64,000 bases of DNA from Hormoscilla sp. GM7CHS1pb (GCA_014323675.1 JACONN010000006.1:1-64000); one strand, 5' to 3'; positions 35,081 through 44,649 are shown, numbered from the stretch's first letter. Numbers and translations are program-made. The notes: generated from the sequence alone by a model not told the origin.

Positions 35081-36809
35081 CTATTCGGGAGAAGCAGTAG
35101 GATCGCCACTGGGTAAGACTCCTGGTTCGTCCCCCTGTTTGAGACCGACAAAGATATCGTAACGGGTTGTGCGATCGCTGGTCACGGCAGTGGTGACGCC
35201 AATGGAACGAATAGCATTTAACAGGGTTTTTTGAGGGGGGGGGACGATCAGAAAAGATAAAATGTTAGGAGCGAAGACGCGATCGACATCGATAAAAAAA
35301 TGTCCGTTGTGGGGTGCAAGTTCTAAGGGAACGGTTTGCCTAAATAGCTCGCTAGTAGCTAAGCTGGGTAGTTGAGGAGATTCTGCATCAGTTTGGGGTC
35401 CGGGTAAAATTGCCTCAGCAACTGGCGCACCCACAGTTAAGAAGGCGATATTATTATCCAACCAGCCCCGCGTGATATTTAGCAAACCAAAGGGAGGCGT
35501 CCAGGCGATTACCTCCCGATCGGCCCCCGAAACATCAGTAATTTGACCCTCTTCTACCTGGAATTTATATTTGTCCTGCATGATTTTATCCAGTTGATTG
35601 AAGGTTTCTGTAGCAGCCCGGCGATCGGTTGCTTGCACCATCAAGGACAAGGCAAAGGGCACAGTGGTATCAGTGCCGGAAATCCCTGGAATCATCGCAA
35701 TAGAGAACTCGGACTCCATCCAGTTGAGCAAATCTGCTTCTAAATCTAAACCAGTAGTCTGGGCGAGGGCCCGACGCACCCACTCCGCATCAATAATCTC
35801 AATGGGATTAGCCTCCGCAGAACGAGTATATTCCTGCCATAACCGGGCTAAGTTGCCCCCGAGATCGTCAGCATCGTATCTGCGGGCCAGAGTTCTGGCA
35901 TCATTTGGGCATTATTTTCTACCACCCGCAGCTTTTCACTTTGGGGATGCAGCCAGGAAATTCCCCGAAACAGGATGCCCTCAGGCTGAAGCATCACCGT
36001 CGCTGCTAGTCCCTGATTTTGCTGCACTTCCGCTAGCTTATCTGGGGGAATGGGTTTCGCGGCATTCGCCGACGCGATCGCGGCTGCTTGGGGCAGGTTA
36101 ACATACATCCTAGCGAAGGGTTGGGAATTTTGAATTTGGCTTAAGGCTTCCCGGTAGCCCGGAGTTGACCCGAGAGAGGGATTGAGCTGCTGGTAGGTAT
36201 CAATTACTCGGTTTGTCGCTTGGGAATTGTTAGTCACCACTAGGTAACGGGTCGATAGTACCGCAGTTGAATATAGCTCATCGGCAGTTTTTGGAGTTTC
36301 TTTGATCTCAATGCCCTTGTAGCTGCGCTCAACCCATGTCTCCTGGGACTCTTGCTGGTCTAGCAACTGCTTTGCTAGCAATGGGTTGGCAACTGGCACC
36401 ACCATGACTAGAGGCTTTTCGGACTGGGTTAGGGTACTACTGCTTGGAGATGGCCCAGATGACGATAAAAAGGCCACTGTAATCTCGGAACCCACCCAAG
36501 GTTGGATGTCTTTGCTATAGTCGTAGCCATTGGCTGTCAGCAAGCGATCGCGCAGTTCCACCAATCGTGCATCGAAGGCTGCTTGGGTTTCGGGGGTGCC
36601 AAACTGGCGTAGTTTCTGCCACTGCTCCTGATTTGTGGTCATAGAGATACTCATCAGGGCATCTTGGGGACCACATCCACCCCCACCGGCATAGTATCTG
36701 GCACTTCTTCTTGCTTTTGAGCCAGGAACCAGTAGGCTGTACCGCTAGCAATTAGCAAGGCGGCGGCTCCCGCCGCCAGTAGCAGAGGCGTTTTTTGATT
36801 TTTAGTCAT
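35081..36809 (-). CDS. DUF3352-family membrane-anchored protein (two frameshifts)
   Basis: ATG 36809 starts MTKNQKTPLLLAAGAAALLIASGTAYWFLA in part, a single N-terminal membrane anchor. A large periplasmic-type domain follows (QPWVGSEITVAFLSSS, LVVTNNSQATNRVIDTYQQL, then MESEFSIAMIPGISG and HFFIDVDRVF). Two breaks exist, at 36666-36669 (GGGG) and 35856-35860 (CCCCC), each consistent with one missing base. Repairing both gives exactly 576 residues with DVVPQDALMSISMTT and LTISGGNLARLWQEY across the joins. Function is unknown. The family is common in cyanobacteria. Confidence 0.78.
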
Positions 36810-37201
36810 CGAGTCAAGCCTTTGTCAGTTTTCTGTTGTCAGTTATCAGCACCATAGGTGATTATGTCAGAGAGTCAAAATACTTAGAAACTGCTCCGGA
36901 CATGCTCGGGATCTGTCTGGGTGAGACAAACCTCTAGTTTCTGTCCGATCTTAATTTGGGATTCCGACCAATATCAGAATAAATAAGTAGTCGGACATCA
37001 GTTAAAGCATTATGTATCTGTTATGTAAAATTATATCAAACCTATAATTTGTGGGTGCATCCCATATTTGCCTCGCCGCCCGAACCCGCCCAGGCTCCCG
37101 CTGCGCTACTGGCATGGGATTGCGCCAGAAATGTTAGACATCCCAGAGAGTCGGGGCATTTGGTTGTGATTTACGGCTCCGAAAAATAGTATGATTTGAT
37201 T
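36810..37201. other. Gap between DUF3352 and NYN genes
   Basis: I see no gene here. At 37084-37132 there is a GC-rich patch with GGCTCCCGCTGCGCTAC and GGGATTGCGCC, an inverted version of the GCGCAGCG repeat found elsewhere. The promoters of the two divergent genes should lie here. Confidence 0.5.
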
Positions 37202-39094
37202 ATGATGAAAGCAACAGAGCAGTTCACCTTCCTATTGGAAGTATTGAAAATCACCTACACTAGCAAGGGCGATCGACAGGTCGTCTACCCCCTGCTGCAA
37301 AAGAAACTAGTGCATCTGGACGAGGGCTTGGCCTCACTATTGCTTCTTTGGGCAAGCGAGAGGTTGACGACAGCTAAGCCAGCTACCGCGAAGACCCTGG
37401 CAGAAACAGTTCTTAACTTTAGCGAACTGATGGCGCAGTTCCCCCAAGGCAGCAAGGAAAGTAATCTGTCCATTGCGATCGCTGGCTATCAAGCTGCTTT
37501 ACGGGTTTTTACGGAGGAGCTTTATCCCCAAGAGTTTGCCAAAGCTGAGGCAGCTTTAATAGCAGCCAAAGATGAACGCCAACAAATTCTGGAATTTGAG
37601 GCGATATCGGCAGATGTTGTGCAACTGAGACAACAGCTAGCAGCAACTGAGGCGACTCTCAAAAGGATGGCAGAGGAAGTGACAGCATCAAAGGTAGGCA
37701 ACCACCAGTGGGATCTCACTCCTCTGATCGAAACTATTCGGGAGATTCAGCCCCGAGAAAATGTGACACAGTTTGGGATTATCCTCCCAAAGGAAGAATT
37801 TAATACAGCCATATTATACGATATTGAAAACCTTACCAAGGGGTACAACTTCACCCAAAATTTCATCTCCAAATTGTCTCTGCAAAGGATCGTAAAACAA
37901 ATCCGCTCCCAACATCAATTCGGTAAACTAGCGATCCAACGGGCCTATGCTAATTGGAGTGTTCCCCAGTTGAAGCAGATTAAGAATGAAATTCTCTCTC
38001 TGGGAATAGAACCGATTCAAGTATTCGGTTTTGGGTTAAATTACAAAAAAAATGCTGCTGATATTCAACTGACGATTGATGCTATAGAGTTCATCCATAA
38101 CAAACCCTCGATTCAATTATTTATTATTGTCTCTGGGGATGGGGCTTTTGCCTCGGTTGCTAATAAACTCCATGAATATGGCAAAACAGTAATTGGCTGC
38201 GCCTATGAGAAATCTACTAATTCTTTCTTAGAAGCGGTTTGTGATGCTTTTGTGCCTATTCCCGATCCAGAAACTATAGTAGTTAAGGTTATACAGCCCC
38301 AGAATGAAGATGAAATATTAGTTGAAGCCAGAGCCATTTTGCAGTGGCTCAATCAGCATCCAGAATACAGTCGCCAGCTGTCCGCTGAAGGGATGTATCT
38401 CAGCGAAGTCTGGAAGGCTTTTCATCAAAGAATACCCAACTTTAACTACAAATTGTTTGGCTTTGAGAAATGGAAACCTTGTTTAAATTTTATTTGTGCG
38501 GGCACGGAATTTAGCGTTATTGACAAAACTCCTACTGAGTCCAGACTGGTTGTCAAAGATGTGAAAGATGCGGTGGTCTCCGAGGTCCCCGATCGCGCAG
38601 CGTGCGCGCAGCGCAATCGCGAGACTGTGGCCTCAGCCATAGTCGAAGTGGAAGTCGAGGCAAAGAAGATGCCAACTTCAGTATCGGGCAATATTCATTC
38701 TTTGAGCAAGTACCGCAAAATTCTCTCAGCTGGCTATCCCATTTTCCGACTGCCACCGCCATCGGATTTAAGTCAGGTATTGGCATGTCTTGTCCAAAAT
38801 CCTTTAATTGGAGAAAAACTAGGAGAAGGAATTGCTAAATTAACTAGCCTGATGGCACCGTCAGTCAGCCAACAATCGGTGAAAAAGTCTCTGTTGGTAC
38901 TGCTTTCTGCTGATTGTTTTGTTACGGAACCGGAGGGGGGCAATTTACCCGATCTGAGTTTAACTCTGAAGCCAGAGCTTAACTCGTCAGAGGCAGTTTT
39001 GCAAGCTGTGGCAGATCTTATGCGTACAAAACTGCTCAAGCATATGACTCACATAGATGAAAATATCTGGCGGGAACTTATGCCTTTGTCTTAA
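37202..39094 (+). CDS. NYN-domain (PIN-like) nuclease with LOTUS/OST-HTH domain
   Basis: From ATG 37202 the product is about 630 residues. Residues 1-165 are helical and TPR-like. The NYN domain (about 195-350) shows the acidic sites AILYDIENLTKG, DIQLTIDAIEF and IIVSGDGAFASVANKL. NYN proteins are metal-dependent ribonucleases or RNA binders. A winged-helix LOTUS-like domain follows at about 380-440 (ILQWLNQHPEY...MYLSEVWKAFHQRI). Another helix-rich region at the C-terminus may be a second one. The linker at about residue 460 contains an inserted GC-rich repeat (38593-38631) coding DRAACAQRNRET. It is probably an RNA-processing or silencing-type protein; the substrate is unknown. Confidence 0.82.
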   Translation: MMKATEQFTFLLEVLKITYTSKGDRQVVYPLLQKKLVHLDEGLASLLLLWASERLTTAKPATAKTLAETVLNFSELMAQFPQGSKESNLSIAIAGYQAALRVFTEELYPQEFAKAEAALIAAKDERQQILEFEAISADVVQLRQQLAATEATLKRMAEEVTASKVGNHQWDLTPLIETIREIQPRENVTQFGIILPKEEFNTAILYDIENLTKGYNFTQNFISKLSLQRIVKQIRSQHQFGKLAIQRAYANWSVPQLKQIKNEILSLGIEPIQVFGFGLNYKKNAADIQLTIDAIEFIHNKPSIQLFIIVSGDGAFASVANKLHEYGKTVIGCAYEKSTNSFLEAVCDAFVPIPDPETIVVKVIQPQNEDEILVEARAILQWLNQHPEYSRQLSAEGMYLSEVWKAFHQRIPNFNYKLFGFEKWKPCLNFICAGTEFSVIDKTPTESRLVVKDVKDAVVSEVPDRAACAQRNRETVASAIVEVEVEAKKMPTSVSGNIHSLSKYRKILSAGYPIFRLPPPSDLSQVLACLVQNPLIGEKLGEGIAKLTSLMAPSVSQQSVKKSLLVLLSADCFVTEPEGGNLPDLSLTLKPELNSSEAVLQAVADLMRTKLLKHMTHIDENIWRELMPLS

Positions 39095-39097
39095 CTT

Positions 39098-39329
39098 ACG
39101 AACCCGCAAAGACTAAAGTCTTTACTACGAACCCGCAAAGACTAAAGTCTTTACTACGAACTCGCAAAGACTAAAGTCTTTACTACGAACCCGCAAAGAC
39201 TAAAGTCTTTACTACGAACCCGCAAAGACTAAAGTCTTTACTACGAACTCGCAAAGACTAAAGTCTTTACTACGAACCCGCAAAGACTAAAGTCTTTACT
39301 ACGAACCCGCAAAGACTAAAGTCTTTACT
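39098..39329. repeat. Eight tandem 29-nt units with an internal palindrome
   Basis: The unit begins ACGAACCCGC and contains AAAGACTAAAGTCTTT, which can pair with itself. Units 3 and 6 have T for C in ACCCGC. The array lies between the convergent ends of the NYN gene and argG. Confidence 0.9.
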
Positions 39330-39341
39330 ACGAACGGTTTT

Positions 39342-39361
39342 ACCCAGCCACGGGGCTGGGT
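39342..39361. terminator. Hairpin between NYN gene array and argG
   Basis: ACCCAGCC/GGCTGGGT has an eight-pair stem and four-base loop 12 bp past the argG stop. It is followed on the minus strand by AAAAC rather than a U-run, so it is a weak intrinsic terminator or a transcript-end stabiliser. Confidence 0.55.
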
Positions 39362-39373
39362 GTCCTCATAATT

Positions 39374-40576
39374 CTATCCCTTCATTTTCTCCGACCACAC
39401 CCGAGTTGGCAATCCCCAAACGTAGATAAATCCTTCCGCTGCTTTGTGATCGAACCGATCTTCTTCTCCATAGGTCGCCAGATCGGAACTGTAAAGGGAA
39501 TTCTCTGACTGGCGTCCCACAATGGTTGCTGTTCCCTTAAACAATTTTACCCGCACGGTCCCCGTGACTCGTTCCTGGGTTTGTTGAATAAAGGCATCTA
39601 TTGCTGCTTTCAGGGGACTGTACCAAAGTCCGTTATACACCAGTTTGCTGTAGGTTTCTTCGATACCCCGCTTGTATTGCGTGACATCTGCGGTTAAGGT
39701 TAAACTTTCTAAATCCCAGTGCGCTTGAATTAATACTAATAACCCCGGGACTTCGTAAATTTCCCGCGATTTTATCCCGACTAAGCGGTTCTCGATCATG
39801 TCGATGCGCCCGAAACCGTGATTCCCGACGATTTCGTTCAGTTTGCTCACTAAGGCCACGGGGGCCAGGGTTTCACTGTTAATTGTGGTGGGAATGCCCT
39901 TGACGAACCCAATTTCTACATATTCTGGAGTATCGGGGGTGTCCCCGATCGCCTTTGTCATCAGATAAATTTCCTCTGGCGGTTCCGTCATGGGATCTTC
40001 CAATGGACCTGCTTCAATGCTCCGCCCTAATAAGTTGCGATCGATACTGTAGGGATATTTCTTGGTGACAGGTGCGGGAATGCCGAAGCGTTCGCCATAT
40101 TCGATCGTTTGTTCGCGGGAAAATCCCCATTCCCGGGCGGGGGCCAGGATTTTCAACTGGGGGTTGAGGGCGGTGGTGGAAACATCGAAGCGCACCTGAT
40201 CGTTACCTTTACCAGTACAACCGTGGGCGATCGCATCTGCGCCATATTTTGCCGCTGCTTCTACCAACAGCTTAGCAATCAGGGGACGGGCGAGAGAGGT
40301 GGAGAGGGGATAGCGATTTTCATAGAGGGCATTGGCCTGAATTGCGGGAAAGGCGTAATCCGTGATAAACTCCTCTTTGGCATCAACAACGAGAGATTCG
40401 CTAGCACCTGCTTTGAGGGCTTTTTCTTGAATTGGTCCTAATTCATCACCCTGTCCCAAATCTGCGGCCAGGGTAATTACTTCTTTGACGCCCCACTCCT
40501 GCTTGAGATAGGGGATGCAGACGGAGGTATCGACTCCGCCAGAATAGGCGAGTACCACCTTAGTAGCGCGACCCAT
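39374..40576 (-). CDS. argG: Argininosuccinate synthase
   Basis: ArgG joins citrulline and aspartate using ATP, the penultimate step of arginine synthesis. The 400-residue length is normal. Motifs are the N-type ATP loop VVLAYSGGVDTSVCI (residues 7-21), AHGCTGKGNDQVRF (about 115-128) and the substrate-binding region with IEYGERFGIP and IDRNLLGRSIEAGPLEDP. No frameshift is present. ATG 40576 starts MGRATKVVLAY, as in other cyanobacteria. Confidence 0.97.
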   Translation of the reverse strand: MGRATKVVLAYSGGVDTSVCIPYLKQEWGVKEVITLAADLGQGDELGPIQEKALKAGASESLVVDAKEEFITDYAFPAIQANALYENRYPLSTSLARPLIAKLLVEAAAKYGADAIAHGCTGKGNDQVRFDVSTTALNPQLKILAPAREWGFSREQTIEYGERFGIPAPVTKKYPYSIDRNLLGRSIEAGPLEDPMTEPPEEIYLMTKAIGDTPDTPEYVEIGFVKGIPTTINSETLAPVALVSKLNEIVGNHGFGRIDMIENRLVGIKSREIYEVPGLLVLIQAHWDLESLTLTADVTQYKRGIEETYSKLVYNGLWYSPLKAAIDAFIQQTQERVTGTVRVKLFKGTATIVGRQSENSLYSSDLATYGEEDRFDHKAAEGFIYVWGLPTRVWSEKMKG

Positions 40577-40775
40577 AGACGATCATTCTCAAAAACGACT
40601 AATCCGCTATTGTATCTGGTCGCGAGCCAATAACTATATCCCTGGGAACATTTTTTCCGGGTGAGACCCTAAATGCTTACAGGGAAAGGCTTACAGAATT
40701 GATATTGGGGCTAACAGTACCAAGAGCGCCTGGGCGGTCTAAAATATTGGTAATTTTGCCAATTGTTTGATTATT

Positions 40776-41714
40776 GTGTTTTTTAGCGTTGTCATTCCCA
40801 CGTATAATCGCTTGCCGATTCTGTCCAAGGGCCTGAAAGCCTTAGAACGGCAGCAATTTACTCACGCTGCTGTTACTGGTTATGAAGTTGTGGTGGTCGA
40901 TGATGGTTCGACAGATGAGACTTTGGCCTGGTTAGAGTCCCGTGGGGCTGAGTTCCCCCACGCGCGATCGCTCTGTCAGGGGCACCAAGGACCAGCAGCG
41001 GCCCGCAATCTGGGTGTAGAATCGGCCAAAGGGGATACGATCGTCTTTATTGATAGCGATCTAGTGGTTACGGAAACTTTCCTGCAATCCCATGCAGATG
41101 CACTGCTGCGGGGACGAGAGAAATTAGGAAGCGATCGCCTGTTTACCTACGGTCGGGTGGTGAACACCTGCAACTTCGAGGATCCTACATCGGAACGATA
41201 CAAGATTACTGATTTTTCTGCTGCCTATTTTGCTACGGGAAATGTAGCTATTGCACGCAAATGGTTATTAGAAGCAGGGTTATTCGACCCCAGGTTTCAA
41301 CTTTATGGCTGGGAAGACTTAGAACTGGGGGTGAGACTGAAGCAAATGGGATTAAAACTGATCGAATGTCCCGCTGCGGTAGGCTATCACTGGCATCCTC
41401 CCTTCGCCCTCGACCAAATTCCGGGGATGATCGATCGGGAAATCCAACGGGGACGGATGGGGGTTTTGTTCTATCAAAAACATCCTACCTGGGAAGTCAG
41501 AATGATGATTCAAATGACCTGGTTGCATCTGTTCCTCTGGGGTATGCTATCCTTGGGTGGGAGGCTGAACGAACGGACGATCGCCCCCGGGTTGCAATGG
41601 GCGATCGATCGGGGAAAATCGCAGTTAGCCTTGGAAGTGGCGAGAATATTTCTGAATTGGTATAATGTCAAGGCAGTCTATGCAGCCTATAATGAAATGA
41701 AGTCGTCAAGGTAA
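40776..41714 (+). CDS. Family 2 glycosyltransferase
   Basis: The GT-A fold enzyme starts MFFSVVIPTYNRLPILSKGL from GTG 40776. It then has VVVVDDGSTDETL (nucleotide binding), GPAAARNLGVESAKGDTIVFIDSDLVV (the DxD metal site) and GWEDLELGVRLKQMG (the ED acceptor-site motif). It has no membrane segments apart from a hydrophobic stretch near residue 250. At 312 residues it is typical of enzymes adding sugars to surface polysaccharides or lipids. The substrate is unknown. Confidence 0.88.
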   Translation: MFFSVVIPTYNRLPILSKGLKALERQQFTHAAVTGYEVVVVDDGSTDETLAWLESRGAEFPHARSLCQGHQGPAAARNLGVESAKGDTIVFIDSDLVVTETFLQSHADALLRGREKLGSDRLFTYGRVVNTCNFEDPTSERYKITDFSAAYFATGNVAIARKWLLEAGLFDPRFQLYGWEDLELGVRLKQMGLKLIECPAAVGYHWHPPFALDQIPGMIDREIQRGRMGVLFYQKHPTWEVRMMIQMTWLHLFLWGMLSLGGRLNERTIAPGLQWAIDRGKSQLALEVARIFLNWYNVKAVYAAYNEMKSSR

Positions 41715-41728
41715 AGATTCGGGAGGTT

Positions 41729-42295
41729 ATGATGTCAGTAGCATTACTCAAGCGGTTGTTGTTTACGGTAGAAGATTACCATAAAATGATTGCCAGTGGA
41801 GTCTTGAAAAAGTACGATCGAGTAGAACTTATCCGAGGAGAAATTGTCGAAATGTCACCTATTGGTCCAGTCCATGCTGAGTATGTCGATCGTCTTACTG
41901 AATTGTTTATATTGCGTCTAACAGGAAGAGTAAGGGTTAGAGTCCAAAATCCTGTAGAATTAGACGACACATCCGAACCACAACCAGATATAGCATTGCT
42001 GCGACGACGCCCAAATTTTTACATAGCAGGACATCCTCAGCCAGAGAATGTATTTTTGTTAGTAGAAGTAGCAGACTCGACTGTTATAAAAGACCGGGAG
42101 GTGAAAGTTCCACTCTATGCTGAAGATAACATTTCGGAAGTCTGGCTGGTGGATATCAACGAACAATGTCTGGAAGTTTATCGCGAACCTTCTGTTAACG
42201 GATACCAGAATGTGCAGAAGCTAGAGTCTGGGGACAGCGTGACTATTCAAGCTTTTCCGGATGTGGTGTTTGCTGTTGATGAAATCTTGGGTTAA
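41729..42295 (+). CDS. Uma2-family protein
   Basis: The 188-residue PD-(D/E)xK-fold protein has YHKMIASGVLKKYDRVELIRGEIVEM in part, EPQPDIALLRRR, FLLVEVADSTVIKDREVKVPLYAE and EVWLVDINEQCLEVYREP. ATG 41729 or ATG 41732 follows GGGAGGTT. The last 73 bases of the gene (42220-42292) are duplicated downstream at 42380-42452. No function is established for the family. Confidence 0.9.
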   Translation: MMSVALLKRLLFTVEDYHKMIASGVLKKYDRVELIRGEIVEMSPIGPVHAEYVDRLTELFILRLTGRVRVRVQNPVELDDTSEPQPDIALLRRRPNFYIAGHPQPENVFLLVEVADSTVIKDREVKVPLYAEDNISEVWLVDINEQCLEVYREPSVNGYQNVQKLESGDSVTIQAFPDVVFAVDEILG

Positions 42296-42316
42296 GAGAA
42301 TTTTCTCGCTTCGTTG

Positions 42317-42370
42317 TTAGCCCGCCGGGGTATGCTTGGCTAATAGCTAAAGTCGGTTAAAACCGACTAA
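42317..42370. repeat. Interspersed repeat, relative of 25139-25203
   Basis: TTAGCCCGCCGGGG, GGCTAATAGCTAAAGTCGG and TTAAAACCGACTAA appear in the same order as upstream of tilS. It is wedged between the Uma2 stop and the duplicated Uma2 tail. Confidence 0.6.
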
Positions 42371-42379
42371 GAGATTTTT

Positions 42380-42452
42380 GCTAGAGTCTGGGGACAGCGT
42401 GACTATTCAAGCTTTTCCGGATGTGATGTTTGCTGTTGATGAAATCTTGGGT
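42380..42452 (+). repeat. Duplicated 3' end of the Uma2 gene
   Basis: These 73 bases repeat 42220-42292 with one change (GTGATGT for GTGGTGT). It is a gene-tail relic and is not translated. Confidence 0.85.
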
Positions 42453-42492
42453 CATTAGCTATTTCAACAGCACGAAACCGCAAAACTAGAAT

Positions 42493-42682
42493 CCATTATT
42501 GGCTTACAACTATTGCTGGCTTCCAATAAACTATTGCTGGCTTCCAACGAACTATTACTGGCTTCCAATAAGCTATTGCTGGCTTCCAATAAGCTATTGG
42601 AAGCCAGCAATAAGCTATACTGGCTTCCAATAAGCTATTGCTGGCTTCCAATAAGCTATTGCTGGCTTCCAATAAGCTATTG
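42493..42682. repeat. 21-nt array with one inverted unit
   Basis: Eight units of CTATTGCTGGCTTCCAATAA type run from 42510 to 42676. The fifth unit (42594-42614) is inverted in its core (GAAGCCAGC instead of GCTGGCTTC) and the sixth is one base short. Partial units lie on either side. No spacers are present, so it is not a CRISPR. Confidence 0.85.
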
Positions 42683-42733
42683 TAAACGGGTGTGTAGGGG
42701 CAGTTGTTGCACTCCGATTCCCCCCAAACCCCG

Positions 42734-42780
42734 GAGACGCCCACGCTGACAGGCGAGACGCCCACGCTGACAGGCGAGAC
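42734..42780. repeat. Two 21-nt units GAGACGCCCACGCTGACAGG
   Basis: Two exact tandem units are followed by GAGAC. A third CCCACGCTGACAGGCGAGAC lies at 43011-43030, against the stop of the Xaa-Pro peptidase gene. Confidence 0.8.
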
Positions 42781-42836
42781 CTGACGGGTGTGGTCATAAA
42801 CAGTTGATAGCGGGTGCATCTGGTGATACATGTATA

Positions 42837-42960
42837 TAGCCCGCCTGCGCGGGCTTTGTTCATGTAGCCGGACCCCTCGTTCCCACGGCTCTGCCGCCGT
42901 CTTCCGCGTGCTCTTGTCCTGAAGGACATGCGCTGCGCTACGCGATCGGCATGCTCCAGA
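42837..42960. repeat. GC-rich hairpin repeats
   Basis: The segment contains AGCCCGCCTGCGCGGGCT, then GTCTTCCGCGTGC with TGTCCTGAAGGACA (42915-42930). The latter pair recurs inverted at about 61081-61112. GCGCTGCGC also occurs. The whole gap 42296-43035 holds only repeats. Confidence 0.6.
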
Positions 42961-43035
42961 CACCGGCCTGGGAAGGGGTTCGGGCGAGTACCAAGGGGTT
43001 TTGACCACACCCCACGCTGACAGGCGAGACAAGTC

Positions 43036-44406
43036 CTACGCGACCAATTCTTCTATCCGTTCTGCAGATGTGGGCAAAGCAGAGGTTAACACTTCATTAC
43101 CAGATTCGGTGACCAAGACATCATCTTCAATTCTAATTCCCCGGACATCAGCAAACTTTGCTAGCCGATCCCAATTTACCACTTCCTGATATTTTGCCCG
43201 GTTATCGGCATCCTGCAAAATAGCGGGTACTTGATAAAATCCTGGCTCTATTGTCACTAGCATACCTGGTTTTAACGGGCGATCGAGGCGCAGGAAGCCC
43301 AAACCAAAGCGATCGCTTCTTTGGCGACCTTCAGCATAGCCGGCCAAATCTCCCAAATCTTCCATATCGTGGACATCCAGCCCCAGAATATGACCGACTC
43401 CGTGGGGGAAGAACAGGGCGTGGGCATCCATTTCTACCAAGTCTTCCGGCTGACCTTTTAAGATGCCTAAATCTACTAAACCGGAGGCAATTACTGAGGC
43501 TGCTAGTAAATGAATATCCCGATACTCGACATCGGGGCGGACCTCGGCAATACAAGCATCATGGGCTGTCAAAACCAGATCGTATAAGTCCCGCTGGGTG
43601 GGGGAAAACTTGCCCTTCACGGGCCAGGTGCGGGTTACGTCGGAGGCCCAACCATTGGCGGTTTCGGCACCCGCATCTACTAATAGTAAATCTTGCGGCT
43701 GTAGGGCATGGTGATACTTGAAGTTGTGCAAAACTTCCCCATGCACAGTGACGATACTGCCATAAGCAGGACTCATATTGTGGGCAAGAAAAACAGCCTC
43801 GATCGCGCCCCGGACTTGGGCTTCCGACTCAGCCTGCATTGTGGCGACCATGCCCGCCTGATGGGCTTTGACAGTCACGGCAACCCCTTGCCGCAATTCG
43901 GACAAAGCCGCCCCATCGTGATACAATCGGAGAGAGACAATTGCCTTAGCTAAGGACAGGTCAATTCCTTGGGGGACAGGGGTTACCGGACGGCTTAAAA
44001 TCTGGGCTTGGGACTGACAAGTGGTAGCATCCTGTACGGCAATAGTTGCGGCACCCGAGCCATGGGATGCTAATTCTGTCATCGGATAGGCAGCATCGGC
44101 CCCGATTTTTTGGGCCATGTCTGACCTGGTTGGTATCTCATGCCAGAGGGTGTCAGCAGGGGTGGGGTCATCCATAAACAGTTCTAACTTACCATTTTCT
44201 AGGCGAATGGCTGCATTTTCCAACTGCAACCCAGCAAAATAGAGAAAATGACTGCTGGCGCGGAAGGGGAAAAGATTTGCGGGAAAATTGCGGGGACTCG
44301 GACTCCCTGACCAGAGGATAATGGGGAAATCAATCTGTTGGGCAAGTCGTTGCCGCCGCTGTTTGACGGTAGTGGCCAGAGAAGTAGGATTGCTGCTGAA
44401 TTCCAT
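43036..44406 (-). CDS. Xaa-Pro aminopeptidase family (M24B)
   Basis: ATG 44406 starts MEFSSNPTSLATTVKQRRQRLAQQ, matching the family better than the earlier in-frame start. An N-terminal creatinase-like domain is followed by the pita-bread metallopeptidase domain. Its metal ligands are seen in VDAGAETANGWASDVTRTWPV (two Asp), FFPHGVGHILGLDVHD (His), TIEPGFY (Glu) and GIRIEDDVLV (Glu). It should remove an N-terminal residue preceding proline using two Mn ions. At 456 residues it is normal length and intact. Confidence 0.92.
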   Translation of the reverse strand: MEFSSNPTSLATTVKQRRQRLAQQIDFPIILWSGSPSPRNFPANLFPFRASSHFLYFAGLQLENAAIRLENGKLELFMDDPTPADTLWHEIPTRSDMAQKIGADAAYPMTELASHGSGAATIAVQDATTCQSQAQILSRPVTPVPQGIDLSLAKAIVSLRLYHDGAALSELRQGVAVTVKAHQAGMVATMQAESEAQVRGAIEAVFLAHNMSPAYGSIVTVHGEVLHNFKYHHALQPQDLLLVDAGAETANGWASDVTRTWPVKGKFSPTQRDLYDLVLTAHDACIAEVRPDVEYRDIHLLAASVIASGLVDLGILKGQPEDLVEMDAHALFFPHGVGHILGLDVHDMEDLGDLAGYAEGRQRSDRFGLGFLRLDRPLKPGMLVTIEPGFYQVPAILQDADNRAKYQEVVNWDRLAKFADVRGIRIEDDVLVTESGNEVLTSALPTSAERIEELVA

Positions 44407-44447
44407 GGCGATCGATGGTAAACTTATACTATTGTACGACACCCTCA

Positions 44448-44491
44448 CCCTAAAGGGTGGGGCTACAGTTACAAAGCCCGCCTGCGCGGGC
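44448..44491. repeat. CCCTAAAGGG plus AGCCCGCCTGCGCGGGCT repeat
   Basis: This is the inverted counterpart of 7981-8033, here upstream of the peptidase gene. Confidence 0.65.
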
Positions 44492-44649
44492 TATATGACT
44501 TGCATAGAGATACTATATTTGCCATATTGTAGATGGAGCGGTATAATCGGGGAGAAAGAAAAAACGATGCCATACCCAGACACTACCGGCTGGGGCAGAA
44601 GCGGCGATCGTCGGATAGCATTATGAATGACAACAGATGCCAGAACAGA

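Noticed and set aside
39098..39329. CRISPR array
   Set aside because: The units are directly joined with no spacers, and no cas genes are nearby.
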